Shown piece after piece: positions 1 to 4,740 of a stretch of 6,673 nt of DNA. The notes under the pieces were generated by a model. The model was not told the DNA's origin and made no database searches. It saw nothing but the letters and a program-made list of their open reading frames with translations. Made by a program: the position numbers and the translations under genes. Source of the DNA: JBFMAE01 sp040756085 (lineage in GTDB: Bacteria > Desulfobacterota > BSN033 > UBA1163); the NCBI GenBank assembly GCA_040756085.1, contig JBFMAE010000351.1, positions 1-6,673 of the forward strand, given 5' to 3'. The number at the start of each line of letters is the position of its first letter. The stretch's first letter is position 1.

Positions 1-26
1 ATACCCTGTTGTTGCATAAATCCTAT

Positions 27-184
27 CAGACAGGGATGCTTCCAAACCTGTCCAATGCGGCTTTGTTAGTTATTTTATGGGTAAAACGCGTTTTCACAAA
101 AGGTGGCCTTTGTAATATGCTGGGAATTCCGGTATTCAACTCATCAAGGTGGCCGCCGGAAAGCTTTTCCAGCATCCCTGTCTG
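27..184. repeat. Inverted repeat pair with perfect 14-bp arms
   Basis: CAGACAGGGATGCT at 27-40 recurs as its exact reverse complement at 171-184. The interior is about 130 bp and carries no gene I can recognise. The right arm is itself the core of a small hairpin: TCCAGCA at 168-174 pairs with TGCTGGA at 183-189 around an 8-base loop. The arrangement resembles a decayed small palindromic or MITE-like element, but no target-site duplication or transposase remnant is visible. Two copies of a dispersed short repeat in opposite orientation would look the same. Confidence 0.5.
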
Positions 185-221
185 CTGGATTATTTAATTT
201 TTTGGAACATCAGGGTATACT

Positions 222-290
222 GTCATTCCGAGCGGAGTGAGGAATCTCATATTTTAATGGGTACTTCGGGACTTCGTTCCTCGCAATGAC
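222..290. repeat. Dispersed palindromic repeat, copy 1 (mixed arms)
   Basis: The left arm starts GTCATTCCGAGCGGAGTGAG and reads CHSERSEES when translated, a peptide signature I recall from spurious ORFs in many draft genomes. The right arm ends TCCTCGCAATGAC, identical over 13 bases to the right end of the copy at 1526-1589. The arms are imperfect reverse complements and could fold into a long hairpin. The left arm is of the GTCATTCCGAG type while the right arm is the complement of the GTCATTGCGAG type, so this copy looks mixed. It is non-coding. Confidence 0.75.
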
Positions 291-369
291 GGTGTAAGGA
301 ACTAATGTGGGATAATGCAATTTTTTGATGGTTGGATTTAGATATTTTTAGTTACGGACATCCGAATTA

Positions 370-726
370 TTATTTAGAATTTAAGATTTTTTCCACCAAA
401 ATCTTCATACTCGAGAGATCCAAGGGTTTCGTCAAAAAGGCATCGGCCCCTGCTTCTCTGAAAAAAGGTTCTCCCACACCGGATCCAGAGATCACCAAAA
501 TAGATAATTGAGGGTTGTCCATCTTTATTCTTTTCAATAAATCAATACCATTCATATTGGGCATCATATAATCTGTCACAATCAAATCGTATCTATTTTC
601 CTTAACATACCTTATTGCCATATCACCATCTTCAACACTATCCACTTCATATCCATTTAAAAGAAAAAATTTTGATAAGAGATTTCTTATCTCTTTATGA
701 TCCTCGACAACCAAAATTCTCTTCAT
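370..726 (-). CDS. Single-domain CheY-like response regulator
   Basis: This 118-residue protein is a stand-alone receiver (REC) domain. It would accept a phosphoryl group from a histidine kinase and signal by protein contact, because it has no DNA-binding or enzymatic output domain. Visible hallmarks are the acidic pair E8-D9 (LVVED), the phospho-acceptor D52 in TDYMMPNMNG, the switch serine S80 (VISGSG) and the invariant K100-P101 (LTKP). The length fits a lone receiver. I chose ATG at 726 over an upstream in-frame TTG at 747: the family consensus begins right after MKRILVVED, and a GGGG tract lies 8 bases upstream as a weak ribosome-binding site. No kinase is adjacent, so it is an orphan here. 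It is divergent from the XRE regulator. CheY, Spo0F-like or DivK-like roles cannot be separated from sequence alone. Confidence 0.93.
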   Translation of the reverse strand: MKRILVVEDHKEIRNLLSKFFLLNGYEVDSVEDGDMAIRYVKENRYDLIVTDYMMPNMNGIDLLKRIKMDNPQLSILVISGSGVGEPFFREAGADAFLTKPLDLSSMKILVEKILNSK

Positions 727-757
727 CACGTTAACCCCGTTTAACAAATATTCTCAA

Positions 758-784
758 ATTACAACCAATAATTGTATTTGTCAA
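758..784 (-). promoter_or_regulatory. Candidate sigma-70 promoter for the response regulator
   Basis: On the minus strand a perfect TTGACA (784-779) is followed after 15 bases by TGTAAT (763-758), one mismatch from the TATAAT consensus. A 17-base spacer would instead place TAATTT as the -10. Either choice gives a short leader of about 25 bases before the ATG at 726. The 15-base spacer is short for sigma-70. A GTTAA/TTAAC dyad (730-745) overlaps the ribosome-binding region and could be an operator. Confidence 0.4.
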
Positions 785-867
785 GAACAAAATGCAACCG
801 TAGGTTTATAGACATTCTCCTCATGTCCACTTTAAATGATGAATAAAATCGTTTAGGGTGATATATT

Positions 868-1275
868 ATGATAAAAACTCATAAGGAAATAGGCACCGAG
901 ATCAAGAGAATACGAAAAGTCTTGGGGATGTCTCAGATGAAGTTGGCTGAAGAGGTAGGGGTTTCATTTCAGCAGATCCAGAAATATGAAAAGGGTGTTA
1001 ATAAAATTTCCATGGAGATGATCCAACGAATAGCAATGGCATTGGGGATTTCGGTGAGCACATTCTTTGAGAAGGAAAAGACCCCTATCGTCTCAGAACC
1101 TCCTGGGAAGTATTACTCCAAAAGAAAAAGTTTAACAGGTGAGACATCTTTGCCGTTGAACTTAGAGGAGACCGCTCTGCTTCAACTTTTCCGAAAGGTC
1201 GAGAGCAAGAAAATCAGGGAAGGCCTGACCAAGCAATTGAGAGGGATCATAGAATTAGAAAGGCGGAAGAAATAA
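868..1275 (+). CDS. XRE-family (HTH_3) transcriptional regulator
   Basis: This 135-residue protein has an N-terminal Cro/C1-type helix-turn-helix at about residues 8-67. The motif runs from IGTEIKRIRKVLGMSQMKLA through the recognition-helix region VSFQQIQKYEKG (residues 32-43) to LGISVSTFFE. Residues 70-98 look like a flexible linker. Residues 100-135 are predicted helical and charged (EETALLQLFRK...IREGLTKQLRGI). They resemble the C-terminal tail of proteobacterial XRE regulators whose tail follows the pattern of a short helix, IPD-like turn, then helix. The start is supported by AGGGTG at 854-859, 8 bases before the ATG. No inducer-binding or peptidase domain is present, so it probably acts as a small dimeric repressor. 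It is divergent from the orphan receiver gene and could control it or itself. Target genes cannot be read from the sequence. Confidence 0.9.
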   Translation: MIKTHKEIGTEIKRIRKVLGMSQMKLAEEVGVSFQQIQKYEKGVNKISMEMIQRIAMALGISVSTFFEKEKTPIVSEPPGKYYSKRKSLTGETSLPLNLEETALLQLFRKVESKKIREGLTKQLRGIIELERRKK

Positions 1276-1280
1276 TTGTT

Positions 1281-1420
1281 TACCCCGTTTGAAATAATGG
1301 CCCGCTTCTCTGCACGGGGTTAGATTTTAGAATAATTCCGGTGGGGTTTAATGCCCCGCCTGTGTGGCCGGAGCCACTTCGGCGCGGCGAAGGCCCGCTG
1401 GAATTTCTAACGGGGTTTAG
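1281..1420. repeat. GC-rich palindromic element with ACCCCGTT ends
   Basis: The left end TACCCCGTTTGAAAT (1281-1295) is an imperfect reverse complement of the right end ATTTCTAACGGGGTTTA (1403-1419). Inside are further dyads: GGGGTTTAATGCCCC (1343-1357) and GTGGC-CGGA-GCCAC (1364-1377). The element is markedly more GC-rich than the flanking AT-rich DNA and starts within 10 bases of the XRE gene stop. It could act as a transcription barrier for that gene, but there is no clear T-run. I read it as a mobile palindromic repeat of unknown family. Confidence 0.5.
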
Positions 1421-1525
1421 CAAAAAATAGTTTCCCTCAATACCTCCTCCACCGTTGTATATCTCCTGGATTCACTTCCAAAGGTTTCTATAGTGAACGC
1501 CATAAATAAGTTGCCATCGTGGGGT

Positions 1526-1589
1526 GTCATTGCGAACGAAGTGAAGCAATCCCATAAGATTGCCACGTCGCTGCGCTCCTCGCAATGAC
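1526..1589. repeat. Dispersed palindromic repeat, copy 2
   Basis: This is a 64-base element beginning GTCATTGCGA and ending TCGCAATGAC, which are exact reverse complements over 10 bases. A second internal pairing, GCAATC (1546-1551) with GATTGC (1558-1563), closes a 6-base loop. It is the GTCATTGCGAACGAAGTGAAGC type; its left half translates as CHCERSEAI, a signature I recall from repeat-derived spurious ORFs. The right end shares 13 identical bases with copy 1 at 278-290. Frames running through it on both strands are artefacts of the repeat. Confidence 0.8.
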
Positions 1590-1632
1590 TCTTTTATTAA
1601 GTCGTTTATTATAACCCGAATGAGGATAGAGC

Positions 1633-1661
1633 TTGACACAGATAAAAAATATGAATATTTT
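1633..1661 (+). promoter_or_regulatory. Possible sigma-70 promoter upstream of the panC remnant
   Basis: A perfect TTGACA (1633-1638) is followed by a 17-base spacer and TATTTT (1656-1661, four of six matches to TATAAT). It would transcribe the panC remnant and the HAD phosphatase gene, with a leader of about 55 bases before the panC ribosome-binding site. The AT-rich setting makes chance matches likely, so this is a candidate only. Confidence 0.3.
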
Positions 1662-1723
1662 AATTTCGGTGATTTAAAAACATTGGTGGATGAATGGCGA
1701 TCTTTCAACCTGGGGGAGAAGCG

Positions 1724-1931
1724 ATGCAGATTATATGTAAAATTAAGGATATGCAACAAATGTCGGATAGACTGAGGGGGGAGAGTGAATGGTGTTCTTA
1801 TCCAATATGTGGAGATCAGAGATGCTGCGATGCTTGTGAGAATTGAGAATGTGAACAAGCCCGCAGTGATCTCTGTAGCCGCAATTGTTGGATCAACGAG
1901 ACTGATAGATAACATCATAATCGGAAGATGA
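1724..1931 (+). pseudogene. Pantothenate synthetase remnant, middle deleted and frame lost
   Basis: PanC joins pantoate and beta-alanine using ATP to make pantothenate. Only its two ends remain. From ATG 1724, preceded by a good ribosome-binding site (GGGGAGAA, 1712-1719), about 20 codons match the PanC N-terminus (MQIICKIKDMQQMSDRLRGE). That frame then runs to a TGA at 1844-1846. In another frame, from about 1785 to the TGA at 1929-1931, about 46 codons match the PanC C-terminus, with IQYVEI, KPAVISVA and GSTRLIDNIII; the usual form is G-K-TRLIDN, so the K is already changed. The family is about 280 residues, so about 210 are missing. The lost part holds the PTMG/HxGH nucleotide-binding and KMSKS-like motifs, so no enzyme activity is possible. 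The junction lies near 1783-1790, just after a run of six Gs. The terminal TGA overlaps the ATG of the next gene. Identification rests on my recall of PanC sequences. Confidence 0.8.
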
Positions 1932-2572
1932 GGAACCGTTTTAAATTAGTGATTTTTGATCTCGATGGGACGCTTACCCGGGAGCGGTCCATCTGGGAAT
2001 ATATTCATAAGCAATTGGGAAAGTGGTATGGATTTGCAGAAGAGTATCAGACTCAGTTTTTAGCAGGAAAGATTTCTTACGAAGAATTTTGTGAACGGGA
2101 TGCCCAAGTCTGGAAGGGGATGAGTGTGGTGGAGATCACCAAGACTGTTGAAACAGTTCCATTTCACCCTGGGGTGGATGAACTCGTCAACTACCTTAAG
2201 CAGAAAGGGTTGAAACTTTCGATGGTTTCTTCGGGTCTTTCTATCCTTACAAGTTGGGTTCATCAGAGATATGGGTTTGACTACTCTGTTTCTAATGATC
2301 TCCTCCATGAAAATGGGGTCTTAACCGGAAAAGTGAAGATTCAGGTCTATTACGATAAGAAGGCCGAATGGGTAAAGAAGATTCTTAAACAATTTAGAGT
2401 AAAGCCCAAAGAAGTGATCGCCATTGGAGATAGCAAAGGCGACATCGACATGTTTCAGATGGTGGGGTACTCCATCGCTTTTAATTCCTCCTGTCGCGAT
2501 CTTGATCAAATTGCCAGCGTATGCATTCAGAGTCAGAATCTTGCGGACATTATTTCGAAATTACCTTTATAA
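1928..2572 (+). CDS. HAD-IB family phosphatase, phosphoserine-phosphatase-like
   Basis: This 214-residue cytosolic hydrolase of the haloacid dehalogenase superfamily shows all four motifs: I, FDLDGTLT with nucleophile D11 and acid/base D13; II, VSSG with S101; III, K144/K145 in YYDKKAEW; and IV, GDSKGDID with D168 and D172 as Mg2+ ligands. Residues 17-80 form a helical C1-type cap, as in SerB. Length and motif spacing fit the SerB-like branch, so removing phosphate from phosphoserine or a similar small phosphoester is the family expectation; the true substrate is unknown. ATG 1928 is the only usable start, because the frame opens after a TAA at 1910-1912. The GGAAG just upstream lies too close to the ATG to be a good ribosome-binding site. 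The ATGA overlap with the panC remnant stop implies ancestral translational coupling. A PAP2 phosphatase follows. Confidence 0.88.
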   Translation: MRNRFKLVIFDLDGTLTRERSIWEYIHKQLGKWYGFAEEYQTQFLAGKISYEEFCERDAQVWKGMSVVEITKTVETVPFHPGVDELVNYLKQKGLKLSMVSSGLSILTSWVHQRYGFDYSVSNDLLHENGVLTGKVKIQVYYDKKAEWVKKILKQFRVKPKEVIAIGDSKGDIDMFQMVGYSIAFNSSCRDLDQIASVCIQSQNLADIISKLPL

Positions 2573-2648
2573 ATCTCCCCTAACCCCTCTTTCTCAAAGA
2601 GGGGAAGTAATTAATTTCCCCCATTTTAAAGTGGGATTGAGGGGGATT
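2571..2648. repeat. Double-hairpin palindromic repeat (CCCCTAACCCCTCTTT type)
   Basis: The element starts AAATCTCCCCTAACCCC and ends ATTGAGGGGGATT, giving an overall inverted arrangement. The first half is a perfect hairpin: CCCCTCTTT (2584-2592) pairs with AAAGAGGGG (2596-2604) over a CTC loop. The second half (2618-2635) forms an imperfect CCC...GGG hairpin. Translated it reads PLTPLSQRGE, a peptide I recall from repeat-derived spurious ORFs in many genomes. It begins at the HAD gene stop and ends 17 bases before the PAP2 start, so it may reduce read-through between the two phosphatase genes. Confidence 0.8.
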
Positions 2649-2665
2649 ATTGGGACCGACGATAG

Positions 2666-3190
2666 ATGGATTGGGAATTAAATTTCATAAGGTGGGCGGA
2701 TGGGTGGTGGAGCTCACAGGCTTTAGATTATGCTCTGCCCTGGCTTACCTATCTCGGAAGCCATTTCGCAGTTATCCTCTTTATTATTCTTAGCTGGATT
2801 ATGACCAGACAGAGAAAAATCCTACGCCGCCTTGTTCTTCTTTATGCAGTCCAATCCGGGGTCCTCTATGGACTAAAATTTCTTATTCAACGCGAGAGAC
2901 CTCTTTTTCTTCTGGATATGGCTTCAAAGCTTTCAAAGGGTCCAGGAGAAATTCTGGATCCCAGTTTTCCAAGCGGTCATGCCCTTTATGCATTTATGAT
3001 GGCGACCCTTTTGGCTCATTGGTTTCCTCGATACCGAATTATTTTTTTCATCATTGCCGGATTCATTGGATGGACCCGAATCTACTTAGGTCTTCATTAT
3101 CCCACCGATTTCATCGTAGGGGGCCTTCTGGGCTATGGGATGACAAGGTTTTGGTTGAATTTATTCATTGACAAGAAGTGCAATTTTTGA
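2666..3190 (+). CDS. PAP2-family membrane lipid phosphatase
   Basis: This 174-residue protein of the type 2 phosphatidic acid phosphatase superfamily carries the full three-part active site. Motif 1 is K71-x6-R78-P79 (KFLIQRERP), motif 2 is P102-SGH105 (FPSGH), and motif 3 is R138-x5-H144-x3-D148 (TRIYLGLHYPTD), with Thr where the family often has Ser. Hydrophobic segments lie near residues 20-46, 54-72, 105-120, 124-142 and 148-168, so it is an inner-membrane protein with the active site facing the periplasm in typical members. Substrates in the family include undecaprenyl diphosphate, phosphatidylglycerol phosphate and lipid A; none can be chosen here. ATG 2666 follows directly on an in-frame TAG (2663-2665), so no earlier start exists. 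The ribosome-binding site is poor (TGGGA at 2651-2655). A palindromic repeat separates it from the HAD phosphatase gene. Confidence 0.92.
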   Translation: MDWELNFIRWADGWWSSQALDYALPWLTYLGSHFAVILFIILSWIMTRQRKILRRLVLLYAVQSGVLYGLKFLIQRERPLFLLDMASKLSKGPGEILDPSFPSGHALYAFMMATLLAHWFPRYRIIFFIIAGFIGWTRIYLGLHYPTDFIVGGLLGYGMTRFWLNLFIDKKCNF

Positions 3191-3215
3191 AATATTAAGG
3201 TTGTATTATTAAACT
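3187..3215 (+). promoter_or_regulatory. Candidate promoter of the binding-protein/permease operon
   Basis: TTGAAA (3187-3192, five of six to consensus) overlaps the PAP2 stop codon. It is followed by a 17-base spacer and TAAACT (3210-3215, four of six). This lies about 20 bases before the binding-protein start. The AT-rich 45-base gap is the only room for a dedicated promoter. If it is false, the operon must be transcribed from further upstream. Confidence 0.35.
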
Positions 3216-3223
3216 AATTAAGA

Positions 3224-3230
3224 AGGGAGG
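3224..3230 (+). promoter_or_regulatory. Strong ribosome-binding site, two possible start codons
   Basis: AGGGAGG is close to the full anti-Shine-Dalgarno complement. Three ATGs follow. The one at 3231 meets a stop within three codons. Those at 3236 and 3239 are both in frame with the binding protein, at spacings of 5 and 8 bases. The ATG at 3239 has the more usual spacing, so the protein may be one residue shorter than annotated. Confidence 0.7.
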
Positions 3231-3235
3231 ATGGG

Positions 3236-4522
3236 ATGATGAAAAAGAAATTATGGATGAGTTTTATGGTTTTTGTGTTGGCGATCTTCATTGGTTTCCC
3301 TTACACTGCCCATTCGCAACTTAAACCGGGTGAACCCATTGTTATTGGGGTTCCTACGGCCTTGGGTGCCATCGAAGGAAGAGATGGTTGGATGGCTGTT
3401 CAGATGGCGGTGGACGAGATCAATAAAAAAGGAGGTGTATTAGTAGGCAAAACAAAACACCAACTTAAAGCCTATTCCATCGATACAAGGGAACATGAGC
3501 CTGGAATTCCTGTCCACGATGCCTTGACGGCAGCAGAAAAGCTCATCTTGGAGAGGAAACCCCATGCGATCGCACTGGGTAATTTCCGCTCTGAGGTTCT
3601 GTTATCATCAATGGACCTCATCTCCAAATATAAATTGCCCTATGTTTGCTCCATTGCTATGACTCCATTGTTCCAGAAGAAGATCGTAGACGAGTATGAT
3701 AAATATAAATACTGCTTTCGGAATTGTTTAAATGCTCCTTACCTTGTTATGTATATGCAGGGAGTGATGGAGTTTCTGAAAAAGGAGTTCGGTTTTAACA
3801 AGGCCTACATTATCGTACAGGATATGCTATGGGCGAAGGGAACTGGCGGTGGCATTGATAAGTATTTAAAGGAAAAAGGTTGGGAAGTAGCAGGTTTCGA
3901 TACCTATGCTACAGGGGCTTCCGACTTTTCTCCCTCCCTGATTAAGGTGAGAGCCCAAAAAGCACAAGTCATTGTGCCCATATTTGACATGCCCCAGAGC
4001 GGAATTTTGCTAAAGCAGGCGCGTTCGATGAAGATTCCAGCCCTTCTTGCCGGTTTCATCAGCCCTGTTGCCCCTGAAAATGCCTGGGATGTATTTGAAA
4101 AAGAAGTGGAAGGGATGGTAAACTTTCTATTTGAAATTGGACCAGTTCCCGTGAAAGCAGTGGCAAAATCCATGGCTTTCAATGAGAATTTCGGAAAGAA
4201 ATGGGGAGAAGAAGCAAGAGTTAGACTCTCTGGCCATGGTCCAGGGCCGAGTTACGATTCGGTCTATATTTTGGCCAATGCGTTTGAACGTGCCAAGAGC
4301 GTCGAACCCGATGCGGTGGTTAAGGCTCTTGAACAAACAGACATGTCAGGGGTTGTGGGAAGGATAAGGTTTGGAAAAGACCATCAGGTTGTCTATGGCT
4401 TTGATCCAAAGGAAACTGCTCTCGGCTGTGCCTTCCAGTGGAAAAAACCAGGCACGAGAGTGGTCGTCTTCCCGGAAGTCGTTGCAGAGGGGAAGATTCA
4501 GCTCCCACCTTATATGAAATAA
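3236..4522 (+). CDS. Periplasmic substrate-binding protein of a branched-chain amino-acid-type ABC transporter
   Basis: This 428-residue protein belongs to the LivJ-like (Peripla_BP_6) receptor family and captures ligand in the periplasm for the LivH/LivM permeases downstream. Residues 1-27 form a Sec signal peptide: MMKKK, a hydrophobic core from about 7 to 22, and probable cleavage at AHS|Q28. There is no lipobox cysteine, so it should be soluble. The mature protein starts with the family's first strand, PIVIGVPTALG (34-44), then GRDGWMAVQMAVDEINKKGG (48-67). It ends in the usual second-lobe pattern with AVVKALEQTD and GRIRFGKDHQ. Length is slightly above the usual 370-400. The ligand cannot be read from sequence: the family binds Leu/Ile/Val, other amino acids, amides/urea, or aromatic acids in anaerobes. 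It is the first gene of the transporter cluster, with a very strong ribosome-binding site and a hairpin directly after it. Confidence 0.93.
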   Translation: MMKKKLWMSFMVFVLAIFIGFPYTAHSQLKPGEPIVIGVPTALGAIEGRDGWMAVQMAVDEINKKGGVLVGKTKHQLKAYSIDTREHEPGIPVHDALTAAEKLILERKPHAIALGNFRSEVLLSSMDLISKYKLPYVCSIAMTPLFQKKIVDEYDKYKYCFRNCLNAPYLVMYMQGVMEFLKKEFGFNKAYIIVQDMLWAKGTGGGIDKYLKEKGWEVAGFDTYATGASDFSPSLIKVRAQKAQVIVPIFDMPQSGILLKQARSMKIPALLAGFISPVAPENAWDVFEKEVEGMVNFLFEIGPVPVKAVAKSMAFNENFGKKWGEEARVRLSGHGPGPSYDSVYILANAFERAKSVEPDAVVKALEQTDMSGVVGRIRFGKDHQVVYGFDPKETALGCAFQWKKPGTRVVVFPEVVAEGKIQLPPYMK

Positions 4523-4540
4523 AATTTGTTTGAACTTTCG

Positions 4541-4575
4541 AAGGGGCGATCTTTGGATGAAAGATCGCCCCTTTT
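4541..4575 (+). terminator. Intrinsic terminator or attenuator after the binding-protein gene
   Basis: AAGGGGCGATCTTT (4541-4554) pairs perfectly with AAAGATCGCCCCTT (4560-4573) around a 5-base loop, a 14-bp stem starting 18 bases past the stop codon. The T-tract that follows is short (4572-4575), so termination is probably partial. Position between the binding-protein and permease genes fits a known arrangement in which the binding protein is made in excess. It may also protect the upstream mRNA 3' end. Confidence 0.75.
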
Positions 4576-4740
4576 GAGGTGACGGTAAAGATGCCAGTTT
4601 CGTTCATAACCCATGTTATTAGTCTCTAAATCTATACCCCTATCCCTTTGCCTCTTTACCAAACAGGCTTCTTAGCCTTAACCTAAATGTTTTTTAATTG
4701 TTCATGATTGACGACCCTTCATAGGATTTAATAGGAAAGC

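Larger units (their letters stand above)
1..369. other. Gene-poor left edge with repeats
   Basis: I see no convincing gene here. The open frame at 9-197 has no ribosome-binding site, no recognisable motif, and runs through an inverted repeat. The stretch holds two repeat structures, listed separately at 27-184 and 222-290. Positions 291-369 are AT-rich and featureless. A short CGGA/TCCG dyad near 354-364, just past the response-regulator stop, has only a two-base loop and is too weak to call a terminator. Confidence 0.6.
1276..1723. other. Non-coding, repeat-filled decayed stretch
   Basis: No intact gene is supported in this stretch. It holds a GC-rich palindromic element (1281-1420), a dispersed hairpin repeat (1526-1589) and an AT-rich segment (1590-1720) leading into the panC remnant. 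A 51-codon open frame (1620-1775) lacks a ribosome-binding site, and its 3' part merely overlaps panC remnant sequence in another frame. A 28-codon minus-strand frame (1503-1417) has plausible composition (it contains RRYTTVEEVLRE) but no ribosome-binding site, and it ends inside the palindromic element. It may be a gene fragment. Confidence 0.55.

Noticed and set aside
9..197. 62-codon open frame at the left edge
   Set aside because: No ribosome-binding site or recognisable motif, and its 3' third is the arm of an inverted repeat.
168..200. Intrinsic terminator (TCCAGCA/TGCTGGA hairpin followed by T-rich DNA)
   Set aside because: The T-run is interrupted and begins several bases after the stem, and no gene ends upstream within the window.
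1560..1775. 71-codon plus-strand open frame (51 codons from the ATG at 1620)
   Set aside because: It begins inside the dispersed repeat and ends in panC sequence read in the wrong frame. There is no ribosome-binding site. The middle part is unexplained, so it is kept only as a finding.
1472..1918. 148-codon minus-strand open frame
   Set aside because: It runs antisense through the panC remnant and the repeat at 1526-1589; its GAQRRGNL stretch is the translated repeat.
2424..2681. 85-codon open frame overlapping the HAD gene end
   Set aside because: Its unique part is the translated palindromic repeat (PLTPLSQRGE); the rest overlaps the HAD gene in another frame.
4320..4607. 95-codon minus-strand frame across the binding-protein 3' end
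   Set aside because: Antisense shadow of a well-supported gene, passing through the terminator hairpin.
4665..4695. Second terminator before the LivH gene (AGGCT-TCTT-AGCCT dyad, T-run further on)
   Set aside because: The stem has only 5 bp and the T-run begins about 10 bases after it.
4708..4727. Promoter for the LivH gene (TTGACG followed by TAGGAT)
   Set aside because: The spacer is only 8 bases, and no other -10 lies at a proper distance.
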